A stretch of DNA of 64,000 bases from Echinicola rosea (GTDB taxonomy: Bacteria; Bacteroidota; Bacteroidia; Cytophagales; Cyclobacteriaceae): contig NZ_CP040106.1 in the NCBI RefSeq assembly GCF_005281475.1, forward strand, positions 4,306,501 through 4,370,500. Reading direction: 5' to 3'. Below the pieces are notes generated by a model. That model searched no databases and was not told the origin of the DNA. It saw nothing but the letters and a program-made list of their open reading frames with translations. Each line of letters opens with the position of its first letter. Position 1 is the stretch's first letter. The position numbers and the translations under genes were made by a program. Positions 27,561-38,097 of the stretch are shown here, one piece after another.

Positions 27561-29819
27561 TCAATACTGATTTTTGACATTCGCTTCAGGTCCACTGATC
27601 AGCCCCAAATACCTTCCCATCCAGTACGGCAATAACCAAATATCACCGGCGCTGTATTCAGCTTTTCCTTCTCCTCCGCCATCCAATGCAAAACGGTTGG
27701 CATTATGCCTGCGGATTCGAAGCTCATCTGGTGGCAGTACTTTGGCGGTAGCTTGTTCTCTGAAGTTCTTGTCCAGGATAACAATGTCCTTTCGGTGGCT
27801 ATTGACCATCGTCCAGTCGATCAGGTCCATAGGGTATTGCTTCAGGTACCAAATGGCTTCCTCCTGATCGTAGTCGTTTGGTGAAACCAAGGCACTAAAA
27901 ATATTCCACAAACCATCCTTTTCAGGGCGTTCGGCTTCCCAGTGATCCTTTATGGCAGAACCATATTGGGTTTTCAGAGAATCATTGAATGCATAGCGAT
28001 AAAGTCCCCAATAACCCAAAAAGTACATTTCATCATCAGAATGGTTCCAACTTTGGGATAACATCGCCGCCCATTCATCTGAGCCGTCCTCTGCCTTACC
28101 TATGTTTTCCATCGGCACCATCAGGTTTTGGAGATAGCCATGGTCTTGCATTAGCTCAAAGGCCTTGTCCTTGTAGATTTCCTTTTGGGTAAAATGATAG
28201 GCCGTTTGGAGCATCGCAATGATATTGGAAGAATTCAGCTTTCGATCACCTACCATAGGTGGAAAACCGTTTACATAATCAGGGTTCCATTTTCCCCAAA
28301 GCGTAGGGTTACCATCATAATCGACAAGGTAAAAATCATGGTCCACGACATGCTGCATCAAGGCATCCAACAGCTGAATGGCCTTTTTTCTGATAGCCGG
28401 TTCATCGACCACTTCTGCGAGTACCCCAAAAGCAAACACATGCCCTATCGCCTCATCACTGCTGGTAGTTGCTTTCCAATCCCATTCGGGATGATCTGAC
28501 CGTTGCCATCGCTCGGGATCAGCGAGGTGCTTTTCGTAACCGGATCGATTAAAAGAACGTGATGGAAACCCCTCTACCGGATTAATGGTATAGAGCCTTT
28601 CCATGGCATCAAGGGATTCTCGGCAGTTTTCAAGGGCTTCATCATCCCCATTGACACCATACCTAAAAGCCTGTCCCGCCAAATACATTGCCGTCCACAG
28701 GCCATCATTGTCAGAATCCTTGAGCATTCCGGAAGCTACATTACCCTTTTCCATATTGCCCAAGGAAGCATTGAAGCCGAACCGTATATGACGATTTCGT
28801 ACTTGATCTTCAAAATACATCGCCTTTTCATAAAGGGTATGTGTATCAAATTCCAGCTTGGAAAGTCCCTGGTCTGTCAGGAATAACACTTCACCATGCG
28901 GTCCTTTGGCAATGTCTATGACCTCCTGGCCTACCAACCACCGCTCTCCAAAGTAATAATCATAACTTCCGTCCTTTCTTTCTCTAAAAGCCCCCTTCTC
29001 AGATCCTATCCAAAGTGAACCGTCGATGTTCTTGATCGAAGTGATGGCCGGACATGGAAGCTGGGAATTTTTGGTGGATGCCTTGTTTGTGCTCAGGTCA
29101 AAAATAAAATAGCCATCCTCAGTTCCCACAGCGATCTTTTGGCCTTCATCGATAAAATCGAAACAGGTCAAGCCATTTCCACTGTACAGATTGGTCAAGG
29201 CTCCCTCTTCTTCATCCAAACTGAAAATGGCGGTTTTTGAAAGTACATAATGGGTCTTGGAAGCAGGATGATATTTTACCATAAGGAGCTCTTTAGGAGT
29301 GCTGGTTTCCCATAAGATATCATTTGATCTTATCCCTCGGATTAGGTCATCTCCGGCCACCAAAAAAGTAAACCGCTCTGAAGGACAGACGATCTTCGCA
29401 CCCGCCACTCCATGGAGGTCAAATAGCTTCCCTGCCCAAGCATTTGACAAGACCGCCACGCTATCCAAATAAACCAATTGCTCTTGGTAAAGCACCAAAT
29501 CGCGTAAGGTCTTGTCGCCTAACGCCCGGTATGTCTGATCCTTTACAAGTCTTCCCGGATATAAAAAAGCTCCTCCATAAGTCCTAAACAGCCCCTCCTC
29601 AGTAAGCACCTGGATGACACCATTCCTATCTGCACGCACCTTCAAGGCTTCTTTTGGCCCTTCGAAGGGATATTTGACACTTACTTCCTGCTCGAAAGGA
29701 ACGTCCTGATAGGCCGCTGCTTTGCTGACGTTACCATCCGCACCTTTGGTCTGGCAAGCATTAATGATCAAAGCTATAACGAGGCACAACATTAAGAAAT
29801 TTGTATGGAATTTTGGCAT
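27561..29819 (-). CDS. lipoprotein with beta-propeller-like N-terminus and six-hairpin C-terminus
   Basis: The 752-residue protein has a lipoprotein signal (Cys near residue 22, IINACQTKG). Residues about 45-340 contain repeated short strands with WIGSEKGAFR and VGTEDGYFIFDL patterns, like a seven-bladed propeller of the kind found in two-component regulator repeats. Residues about 345-745 are helical, with EGFPSRSFNRSGYE, WKATTSSDEAIGHVFAFGV and SQSWNHSDDEMYFLGYWGLYRYA, which resembles the (alpha/alpha)6 six-hairpin fold of glycosidases and lyases. No CAZy family can be assigned by eye. Its place between a sialidase-like gene and the FecR/SusCD set points to glycan degradation at the cell surface. 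Confidence 0.6.
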   Translation of the reverse strand: MPKFHTNFLMLCLVIALIINACQTKGADGNVSKAAAYQDVPFEQEVSVKYPFEGPKEALKVRADRNGVIQVLTEEGLFRTYGGAFLYPGRLVKDQTYRALGDKTLRDLVLYQEQLVYLDSVAVLSNAWAGKLFDLHGVAGAKIVCPSERFTFLVAGDDLIRGIRSNDILWETSTPKELLMVKYHPASKTHYVLSKTAIFSLDEEEGALTNLYSGNGLTCFDFIDEGQKIAVGTEDGYFIFDLSTNKASTKNSQLPCPAITSIKNIDGSLWIGSEKGAFRERKDGSYDYYFGERWLVGQEVIDIAKGPHGEVLFLTDQGLSKLEFDTHTLYEKAMYFEDQVRNRHIRFGFNASLGNMEKGNVASGMLKDSDNDGLWTAMYLAGQAFRYGVNGDDEALENCRESLDAMERLYTINPVEGFPSRSFNRSGYEKHLADPERWQRSDHPEWDWKATTSSDEAIGHVFAFGVLAEVVDEPAIRKKAIQLLDALMQHVVDHDFYLVDYDGNPTLWGKWNPDYVNGFPPMVGDRKLNSSNIIAMLQTAYHFTQKEIYKDKAFELMQDHGYLQNLMVPMENIGKAEDGSDEWAAMLSQSWNHSDDEMYFLGYWGLYRYAFNDSLKTQYGSAIKDHWEAERPEKDGLWNIFSALVSPNDYDQEEAIWYLKQYPMDLIDWTMVNSHRKDIVILDKNFREQATAKVLPPDELRIRRHNANRFALDGGGEGKAEYSAGDIWLLPYWMGRYLGLISGPEANVKNQY

Positions 29820-29896
29820 GGTTATACGAAGTTGATAGAAATAAAACTGAACTGTTTAACTGATAGGATTACGCGATGTCGGCCGAATCAGGCTAT

Positions 29897-31135
29897 TCAA
29901 AAAAGCAACTCTGGATCCAAGACCACGTATTTTATGGACTTCTCATCATCAGGGAGGTGGTATGAATAGGTAATATGCAACTGATCGTCCGTACCACGTA
30001 GCATACTGGGATAGGAGAACCTCCCTTTTTTGGTGCTATCTTCTTCTATCTTTGCCAAGGCCCTCCAGGCATCCCCCTCGTCTTCAGAAATGTACAGGGT
30101 CAATTGGTAGCGTCCATCGATGATGTCATTTCCCAATAACAGCCAATGCCCCTCATCCCACTTGATCATTTCCACACTTGCGGTATTGGGAATAGCTGTC
30201 TTGGTAGAGGCTGTCCAAGTGTGTCCATTGTCCTTGGAAATGCTCTTGTGCACACGTGCAGGCGCATCGCCACTATCCCGCATCAACGCCAAAATATCTC
30301 CATTCTGCCTTCTGGCCAAAGCTGGCTGGATCGGCCCCCTTCCTACCAACGGCAAACTTGGCCTCCAAGTCCTACCATGATCTTCCGAGATGGCCATCAT
30401 CGAAAAATTGAACCCATCTGAATATAGCGGCAAAATAATCCTGCCACCTTCTACCAGTGGCTTTATCCGTGTCATCCAACCTATGCCGCGCTTGGAGGGA
30501 TCCTTAGCTGCCGACTTGATCTGTTCGTCATATGGGCGTGCATATTCTGCCCATCCAGCGGTACTTTGGGGAAGGGAAGAAAGCCTTAAATCCACCTCTT
30601 GGGCAAATTCCTCCCCCGGTTTTAAAAAGATATTGTCCTGCCAGCTCCACTTTGGTGCTCCATTTCCGGTGTACTTCTCGGCAGTTTTGACCCTGAGCAC
30701 TGATTGCTCCCAGCGATTGGCAAGTACAGCGATCCATATAAGAAACAGTTTCCCGCGGTCATTCAGAAACACCACGGGATTACAATCGGGAATGCCTGGT
30801 GTGTCCGCCATGACAAAAGGCTCGCTCCATTGGTCTTGTCCGTTTTGGCGGGTCGCGCCCATGATCTTTACGTCATCAGCGGTTCTTTCTCCCGAACCTT
30901 GGAACCACACTGCCAACCAATGACCGCCAGCAACTTCCACCAAGCTGCTGCCATGCACATGCATTTTCTGCAACGGAAAGATCAAGGCTGATTCGCTGAC
31001 TGCCTTTTCCAAACGCTCCTGTCCTTGGGCACCCACCTCCGCAATACAGCAAAAAGTCAAAAACACGACATAGGGGAAGCATAGATAGCTGCTAGTTTTT
31101 GCTTTTACAAGAGCAGGTAGATTTATAAGTCTCAT
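29897..31135 (-). CDS. sialidase-like protein (BNR repeats)
   Basis: The 412-residue protein has a signal peptide and a six-bladed propeller marked by Asp boxes SEDHGRTW, SKDNGHTW and SEDEGDAW. The C-terminal FSYPSMLRGTDDQLHITYSYH is typical of the BNR_2/sialidase superfamily. The superfamily includes true exo-sialidases but also other glycosidases and lyases acting on plant or algal glycans, so the substrate is not fixed by these motifs. It is the first gene of the minus-strand locus and diverges from the ROK operon across a 152-base promoter region. Confidence 0.85.
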   Translation of the reverse strand: MRLINLPALVKAKTSSYLCFPYVVFLTFCCIAEVGAQGQERLEKAVSESALIFPLQKMHVHGSSLVEVAGGHWLAVWFQGSGERTADDVKIMGATRQNGQDQWSEPFVMADTPGIPDCNPVVFLNDRGKLFLIWIAVLANRWEQSVLRVKTAEKYTGNGAPKWSWQDNIFLKPGEEFAQEVDLRLSSLPQSTAGWAEYARPYDEQIKSAAKDPSKRGIGWMTRIKPLVEGGRIILPLYSDGFNFSMMAISEDHGRTWRPSLPLVGRGPIQPALARRQNGDILALMRDSGDAPARVHKSISKDNGHTWTASTKTAIPNTASVEMIKWDEGHWLLLGNDIIDGRYQLTLYISEDEGDAWRALAKIEEDSTKKGRFSYPSMLRGTDDQLHITYSYHLPDDEKSIKYVVLDPELLF

Positions 31136-31243
31136 AGTTAACTGATTTTTAATAAGATGACTGCACTATGGTTAAAAAAGGCTAGTTTAACTTCATTTAC
31201 ATGGCGGCTTGTCCACAGAAAACAACACTTTTGCCCAATAGCC

Positions 31244-31251
31244 TATGTTTG
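31244..31251 (+). promoter_or_regulatory. candidate -7 element of the ROK operon
   Basis: TATGTTTG matches TAnnTTTG exactly. No good -33 element is seen at the right distance, as expected for an activator-dependent promoter. The predicted start at about 31257 falls within the adjacent palindrome. Confidence 0.4.
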
Positions 31252-31252
31252 A

Positions 31253-31273
31253 TGGTTTGGAGTATATAAACCA
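31253..31273. promoter_or_regulatory. candidate operator ahead of the ROK operon
   Basis: TGGTTT and AAACCA form a perfect inverted pair with a 9-base spacer, 15 bases ahead of the ROK start and overlapping the likely transcription start. The XylR/AraC-type regulator encoded third in the operon is the natural candidate to bind it. It could also control the divergent sialidase-like gene. Confidence 0.4.
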
Positions 31274-31287
31274 ATACAATATATTTT

Positions 31288-32133
31288 ATGATGAGAATAG
31301 GGATTGATTTAGGTGGTACCAAAGTTCAGATTGGCTTGGAAGAAAATGGGGTCATTGTGCGACACCAAAAGGAATTTTTGACCAAAAAGACTGACCTCGA
31401 AGCTTCTTTGACACAGCTTAAGGACTTTATCAGGCCTTTTATTGCTCCTGAGGTAACGGGCATAGGCATCGGTGTTCCTTCCGTCGTGGATACCGCCAGC
31501 GGGATCGTGTATAACGTCACCAATATTCCAGCTTGGGAGAAGGTCCATTTAAAGGATATCCTGGAAGCCGAATTCCAGCTCCCTGTAATGGTCAATAATG
31601 ATGTCAACTGTTTTGTGCTGGGGGAACACCGTTTTGGCATAGGCAAGTCCTTTCGCAATATCGTGGGCATATGCATTGGTACGGGACTGGGAGCGGGCCT
31701 CATAGTGGATGGTCAGCTCTATATGGGGCATAATTGTGGCGCTGGCGAAATCGGCCTTGTCCCTTATCTCGACCAGAACATTGAATATTACGCCAGTGGA
31801 AACTTCTTCAGTGCACTTTATAACACCACTGCTCTGGCAGCCTTTCATGCTGCCAGAGCGGGCGATCTACAGGCCTGCAGGCAATGGGAAGAATTTGGAC
31901 ACCACTTTGGCAAAGCCATTTTGGCCGTCCTATACGCATATGATCCAGAAGCCATTATCGTTGGCGGTTCCATTTCCAAGGCATATCCCCTCTTTAGCCA
32001 ATCACTTCAAAAAACATTGACAGAATTTATCTATCCCGAATCATTTAAACGGTTAAAAATATTAATTTCAGAAAACGAAAACATTCCCATGTTGGGAGCT
32101 GCTGCTTTAACCCACTTGAATTTATCAGTTTGA
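31288..32133 (+). CDS. ROK family sugar kinase
   Basis: The 281-residue cytoplasmic protein has the phosphate-binding GIDLGGTKVQIG at the N-terminus, the substrate region NNDVNCFVLGEHRFG with catalytic Asp, the adenosine motif GICIGTGLGAGLIVDG, and a C-terminal IIVGGSISKA. ROK kinases phosphorylate glucose, N-acetylglucosamine, N-acetylmannosamine or related sugars. The usual Zn-binding Cys cluster (CxCGxxGCxE) and the His of GEIGH are missing; here the segment reads GAGEIGLVPYLDQNIEYYASG. This is a deletion in an otherwise intact gene and may indicate altered substrate choice. Two ATGs are adjacent; the first is used. It is one base from the MFS gene. Confidence 0.9.
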   Translation: MMRIGIDLGGTKVQIGLEENGVIVRHQKEFLTKKTDLEASLTQLKDFIRPFIAPEVTGIGIGVPSVVDTASGIVYNVTNIPAWEKVHLKDILEAEFQLPVMVNNDVNCFVLGEHRFGIGKSFRNIVGICIGTGLGAGLIVDGQLYMGHNCGAGEIGLVPYLDQNIEYYASGNFFSALYNTTALAAFHAARAGDLQACRQWEEFGHHFGKAILAVLYAYDPEAIIVGGSISKAYPLFSQSLQKTLTEFIYPESFKRLKILISENENIPMLGAAALTHLNLSV

Positions 32134-32134
32134 T

Positions 32135-33394
32135 ATGAAAAGAAATCCACTCATAGTTCTTTTAATACTGCTCATTTTCTTCGTCATATCTTTTTTAACC
32201 AACATCCTTGGTCCGATCATCCCTGACATTATCGATAGCTTTGACCTGAGCCTTGCTTTGGCCGGTTTTCTGCCTTTCTCATTTTTTGTTGCTTACGGAG
32301 TAATGTCCATTCCGGCTGGACTGATGGTGGAAAAATACCGTGAGAAAAAAGTGCTCCTAGCTGCGTTTATGATGGCATTTATCGGGGCATTGATTTTTGC
32401 CCTTTACACTGGTTTTGCCATAGCGCTGCTGTCGCTTTTCATTATCGGTATTGGCATGGCCATGCTCCAAGTGGTGATCAATCCCCTATTGCGAACAGCC
32501 GGCGGGGAAACTCATTTTGCGTTTAATTCTGTGTTGGGCCAGTTGGCATTTGGTGCAGCGTCCTTTCTCAGTCCTCAATTGTATAGCTATCTGGTCACCA
32601 ATATCCATAAAGCGGAAAATTCACCCCTCATCATACTACTCAATCCATTAGTACCTGATGATATGAGCTGGGTTTCATTGTATTGGGTATTTGCGTTCAT
32701 CGCACTGGTAATGGTCATCATATTGTCCTTAGTCAAGTTTCCTAAAGTCGATTTGGCCGAGGACGAAAAAATAAACATTCATGGAGCCTTTAAGGAGTTG
32801 ATCGCCAATAAAACTGTCCATCTCTACTTCCTTGGGATATTCTGCTATGTGGGCACCGAACAGGGAATAGCCAACTGGATTTCCAAATTCCTTCAAACTT
32901 ATCATCACCTTGACCCAGCGGTCGAAGGAGCCCGCACCATATCTTATTTCTGGGGATTACTCACCATTGGTTGCCTTTTGGGATTGATCCTGCTGAAGGT
33001 GATGGACAGTAAAAAAGTCCTTTGGCTTTTCACTTCCGGTGCCATTATCTCCCTTTTGTTAGCCCTGTTTGGTCCTGCCGAGGTGGCCTTGATAGCCTTT
33101 CCACTGACCGGCTTTTTTGCTTCGGTCATGTGGTCGGTGATCGTTTCCTTGGCCTTAAATTCGGTACCGCGCCACCATGGAACATTTTCGGGCTTGCTCT
33201 GCACCGGTATTGTGGGTGGAGCGGTGGTACCACTTATCATCGGTGGACTGGCAGAGCTAATTGGCCTGCGGTTGGCGATGCTTTTTTTGTTGGTTACCTT
33301 GGGCTATGTCCTAAGCATTGGGATATGGGCCAAGCCGCTGGTCAAAAATGCAACCGTTACCTCTTTAAAGGACCTATTTTATCGGCAAAACTAG
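32135..33394 (+). CDS. MFS sugar transporter (FHS/FucP-like)
   Basis: The 419-residue protein has about twelve hydrophobic segments. The N-terminal half includes GVMSIPAGLMVEKYREKKVLL, the loop 2-3 motif of the superfamily, and GIGMAMLQVVINPLLR, which resembles the conserved helix of fucose/glucose/galactose:H+ symporters. It probably brings a monosaccharide across the inner membrane for the ROK kinase encoded just before it. The gap to ROK is one base and to the regulator four bases, so the three genes form one operon. Confidence 0.9.
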   Translation: MKRNPLIVLLILLIFFVISFLTNILGPIIPDIIDSFDLSLALAGFLPFSFFVAYGVMSIPAGLMVEKYREKKVLLAAFMMAFIGALIFALYTGFAIALLSLFIIGIGMAMLQVVINPLLRTAGGETHFAFNSVLGQLAFGAASFLSPQLYSYLVTNIHKAENSPLIILLNPLVPDDMSWVSLYWVFAFIALVMVIILSLVKFPKVDLAEDEKINIHGAFKELIANKTVHLYFLGIFCYVGTEQGIANWISKFLQTYHHLDPAVEGARTISYFWGLLTIGCLLGLILLKVMDSKKVLWLFTSGAIISLLLALFGPAEVALIAFPLTGFFASVMWSVIVSLALNSVPRHHGTFSGLLCTGIVGGAVVPLIIGGLAELIGLRLAMLFLLVTLGYVLSIGIWAKPLVKNATVTSLKDLFYRQN

Positions 33395-33398
33395 CGCT

Positions 33399-34562
33399 AT
33401 GTACAAAGTGATTCTACTACTGGATTTTGCTGAGGAATATAGTAAAAGTTTACTCAAGGGCATTTCCAAATATGCTTCTGAACATGGTCGATGGACTTTT
33501 TGTCGTATGCCACTTTACTATCGAGAGACCAAAGGGATGGGAGGTATCTTGGATTGGGCAAAGGAATGGGGAGCCGATGGGATCATTGGCCAGCTGTACA
33601 ATGATATGGATCTCCAGCAAATCCTCGATTCTGACATCCCTGTGATCGCACAGGATTTTAAGGAGCGCTTCAATGTCTTGCCCAACATCACCGGTGACTA
33701 CCTAAAAATGGGCCAGTTGGGTGCAGATTATTTTCTGAAAAAAGGATTTAAGCATTTTGCCTTTTATGGCTTCAACAACATCGTCTGGTCACGCGAACGT
33801 GCAGAAGGATTCGAACAACGGATCACCGAGCATGGATATGAAGTCCATTATTTTGAGCATCGCAAAGCGAGATCTACAGATATCTGGTACTACAAAAGCA
33901 GCTCTCTGAGCAATTGGCTACTCTCTTTGCCCAAACCGATCGCACTGATGACCTGTGACGACAACCAGGGGCTTCACATCACTGAAGTCTGCCGACAAAA
34001 CAATATCCGCATCCCTGAAGAAGTGGCCGTACTGGGCGTGGACAATGACGTCATGCTCTGCGAACTCTCCGATCCACCGCTTTCCAGTATCGCCATGGAC
34101 ATCGAAAAAGGCGGCTATGACGCTGCCGCGCTTTTGAAACACATGATCATCAATGGAAACCGTGCTTATTATGACATTATTGTAGAAGCGACACAAATCA
34201 TTACCAGGCAATCTACCGACATCTATGCCACCAACGACGAGAACATCGCTTCCACACTAAAATACATCCATCAACATATTGAAAGCAATTTACATGTGGA
34301 CGATGTGGTCAGGCAGGTACCACTCTCCAGGCGATCGCTAGAAAAGCGTTTTCTGCAAATCACCGGTTATCCCATTTACAAATACATATTTAATCTTCGA
34401 ATCGAAAAGTTTACCCAAAAACTATTGGAAACCGATATGACCGTATTTGAAATTGCTTTGGATATGGGACTTACGGACAGCAAAAACATCGCCCGTCAAT
34501 TCAGGCAGGTTAAAGGCTGCAATCCCATCGAATACCGCAAAAAATACCTTGCGGGAAAGTAG
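33399..34562 (+). CDS. XylR-type AraC-family transcriptional regulator
   Basis: The 387-residue protein joins a LacI-like periplasmic-binding fold (about 1-275, with MTCDDNQGLHITEVCRQNNIRIPEEVAVLGVDND and the LSSIAMD strand) to a C-terminal AraC double helix-turn-helix (about 285-387, VPLSRRSLEKRF and IALDMGLTDSKNIARQFRQVKG). XylR of E. coli has this layout and activates sugar genes when bound to its monosaccharide. The effector here is probably the sugar carried by the MFS transporter upstream in the operon. A palindrome ahead of the ROK gene is the likely binding site. Confidence 0.93.
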   Translation: MYKVILLLDFAEEYSKSLLKGISKYASEHGRWTFCRMPLYYRETKGMGGILDWAKEWGADGIIGQLYNDMDLQQILDSDIPVIAQDFKERFNVLPNITGDYLKMGQLGADYFLKKGFKHFAFYGFNNIVWSRERAEGFEQRITEHGYEVHYFEHRKARSTDIWYYKSSSLSNWLLSLPKPIALMTCDDNQGLHITEVCRQNNIRIPEEVAVLGVDNDVMLCELSDPPLSSIAMDIEKGGYDAAALLKHMIINGNRAYYDIIVEATQIITRQSTDIYATNDENIASTLKYIHQHIESNLHVDDVVRQVPLSRRSLEKRFLQITGYPIYKYIFNLRIEKFTQKLLETDMTVFEIALDMGLTDSKNIARQFRQVKGCNPIEYRKKYLAGK

Positions 34563-34592
34563 CCGAAAACATGTATTACCTATCCTTTTACA

Positions 34593-35690
34593 TCACAGCT
34601 TGATAAACACCCCTTTTCGATAAAGCAGCCAAGCTGGGATATAATTAATGGCCACAAAACACATTGCAAAGACCATACTGGCGATCTTGTCCATCATGCC
34701 AAGGTGGATGGCGCCATGCATAAAATGTTCACTGATGCTTTTCTCACCCAACGGTAGCTGGTAGAAGACCAAAGAAAGCAAATCAGCCAGCACATAAACC
34801 GTGATGGCATTGGAACCGAAAATGACCCAAGGCCTGGTCCCCTGCTTATGTCCCTTGATGTCTATCCAATAATAAAGGGCACCCAAAAAGCTAAATGCCA
34901 CCCCTCCCGTCACTAACACAAAAGAACTTGTCCAAAGGTTTTTATTGATGGGAAAAAACCAAGCCCAGCCTACTCCCCAAAGCGTCAAAATCAATCCCAC
35001 AATCATCAGGTTGTTGGCCTTGTCAGTATCTTTTAAGTTGCATTTCAACAGTTGTCCAGCCAACATGCCCAAAATCCCCGTGGCCACCGCTGGAAAGGTG
35101 CTAAAAAGACCTTCCGGATCCCAATCGCCCTGCCACATTTTCCCAGGAAGCAATTGCTGGTCAATCCATGCCGCTAAGTTGCGGCCTGGCTCCAGCACCA
35201 CTTCGCCCAATCCGGGGGTGGGGATCAGGGTCATTGCAAGCCAATAGCCGACGAGCAATATCAACGCCAAATAGGCCTGCCGCTTCCATCCTAGATTGAT
35301 AAACAAAATCGTACATACGACAAATACCACTGCAATCCGCTGTAACACACCAGCCACTCTGATTGCGGAAAAATCAAACGCTGGAATCATCCCAAGTAAA
35401 ATTCCCAATAGGAAGATTTTTGCGCCACGGAAAAACACCTTCCTATACATGCTTCCCTTTGCCCCTGGCCCATCCAGTCTTCCCGAATAAGCCATGACGA
35501 TGGACACACCCACAATAAATAAAAAGAAGGGAAAAATAAAATCGGTCGGTGTGATACCATTCCAGTGTGCGTGATGCAGCGGAGGAAAAACATGATCCCA
35601 ACTTCCAGGAAAATTCACTAAGATCATCGCAGCAATGGTGATTCCCCTCAGGGCATCCAACGAAATTAATCTTTTGCTTTTGTTGGCCAT
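34593..35690 (-). CDS. NagX-like acyltransferase (DUF5009/heparan-alpha-glucosaminide N-acetyltransferase family)
   Basis: The 365-residue integral membrane protein has about ten helices. It opens with RLISLDALRGITIAAMILVN and continues with WNGITPTDFIFPFFLFIVGVSIVM, the diagnostic region of the COG4299 family that includes the human lysosomal heparan acetyltransferase and bacterial NagX. A His that would carry the acyl group is plausible in the HHAHWNG segment. Bacterial members often lie in amino-sugar or glycan loci, which fits the ROK kinase and MFS neighbours. It is convergent with the regulator and divergent from the ECF sigma gene. Confidence 0.88.
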   Translation of the reverse strand: MANKSKRLISLDALRGITIAAMILVNFPGSWDHVFPPLHHAHWNGITPTDFIFPFFLFIVGVSIVMAYSGRLDGPGAKGSMYRKVFFRGAKIFLLGILLGMIPAFDFSAIRVAGVLQRIAVVFVVCTILFINLGWKRQAYLALILLVGYWLAMTLIPTPGLGEVVLEPGRNLAAWIDQQLLPGKMWQGDWDPEGLFSTFPAVATGILGMLAGQLLKCNLKDTDKANNLMIVGLILTLWGVGWAWFFPINKNLWTSSFVLVTGGVAFSFLGALYYWIDIKGHKQGTRPWVIFGSNAITVYVLADLLSLVFYQLPLGEKSISEHFMHGAIHLGMMDKIASMVFAMCFVAINYIPAWLLYRKGVFIKL

Positions 35691-35930
35691 TATCTATCGT
35701 TTTTGGTTTATACGAACGCCTTAAATACTTCATTTTTCTGCAACAGGCTATTCCTATTGTCAAGCAATTATTAACAGCCTACCGAATATTTAACAAAAGC
35801 TTAATCAACTAAAAATCAATCGGTAACAAGAAAAAATGAAGCGCAAAATGAGGTTTTTAATACGCGTTTTACGAAAAAAATTACCGTTTAAAGCATGAAA
35901 TTTAGTCTGTGGAGATAAAATTATTGTATT

Positions 35931-36458
35931 ATGAACCAGCCCGACAAACAAATTTTATTGCAATTTATCCAAGGAGATCAAGACGCTACGGATTATATCT
36001 ATAGGTATTACCGAACCCCAGTGCTCCGATTTGCCATTTCTATTTTAAAAGATGAAATAGAAGCAGAAAACATCTTTCAAGAGGTCTTTACCAAGATCAT
36101 TTGCAGACATGAACGGATCAATCCGGACATGAATTTCAGCTCTTATATTTTTACGGCCGTCAAAAACGAAATTTTTGATTATTTCAAAGCCGTAAAAAAG
36201 GACAGCAAACTCAAGGAACAGTTTTGGGTAAATGTACAGACGGCCAGTAAGGAGGAAAAAGAAGAGCAGGAAGTTCAACTGGAAAAACTGGAAGGGCTCA
36301 TCGGGCAGCTTTCACCAAAAAGAAAACAAGTACTTCACATGAACATTTTTGAGAAAAAGTCCTATCAGCAAATTGCCGAAGAGCTGACCATATCGGTCAA
36401 TACCGTCAAAAATCAATTGATCAAGGCAAAAGCCATGATCAGACAGGAAATGAATTAA
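35931..36458 (+). CDS. ECF sigma factor (Bacteroidota sigma-70 expansion family)
   Basis: The 175-residue protein has sigma region 2 (about 10-90, with YRTPVLRFAISILKDEIEAENIFQEVF) and region 4 (about 115-170, LSPKRKQVLHMNIFEKKSYQQIAEELTISVNTVKNQLIKAKAMIR). Such factors are normally encoded next to a FecR anti-sigma factor and drive SusCD genes. Here the only FecR in the window lies at 26389-27330 on the other strand, about 8.6 kb away. Pairing the two is an inference from the absence of any other partner. A strong hairpin follows the stop. Confidence 0.93.
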   Translation: MNQPDKQILLQFIQGDQDATDYIYRYYRTPVLRFAISILKDEIEAENIFQEVFTKIICRHERINPDMNFSSYIFTAVKNEIFDYFKAVKKDSKLKEQFWVNVQTASKEEKEEQEVQLEKLEGLIGQLSPKRKQVLHMNIFEKKSYQQIAEELTISVNTVKNQLIKAKAMIRQEMN

Positions 36459-36459
36459 T

Positions 36460-36499
36460 AATAGCACCAGCGATGAAATATCTTCATGCCGGTGCTATT
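36460..36499 (+). terminator. hairpin behind the ECF sigma gene
   Basis: AATAGCACC and GGTGCTATT close a long stem that continues through GATGAA/TTCAT. There is no strong T run, so termination may be inefficient. Family A-like sequence follows. Confidence 0.55.
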
Positions 36500-36565
36500 C
36501 ATTACCCGGTTATTTTTGCGATTTATTCATTCATTAAGAAATCTGCCAGTCCCCAACTTATACAC
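36490..36565 (+). repeat. fragment of family A
   Basis: TATTTTTGCGATTTATTCA followed by ATTAAGAAATCTGCCAGTCC and CCAACTT matches the 3' end of the family A unit (ATTAAGAAAGCTGGCAGTCC, GCAACTT). Only this terminal part is recognisable. Confidence 0.45.
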
Positions 36566-36604
36566 TTGCCCCCTAACCTCCGTTATTCACCACCGCAGCT
36601 AATA

Positions 36605-38062
<1,458 letters not shown>

Positions 38063-38097
38063 TTAAACGGATTTCTTAGGGCTTTATCTTACCCCCC

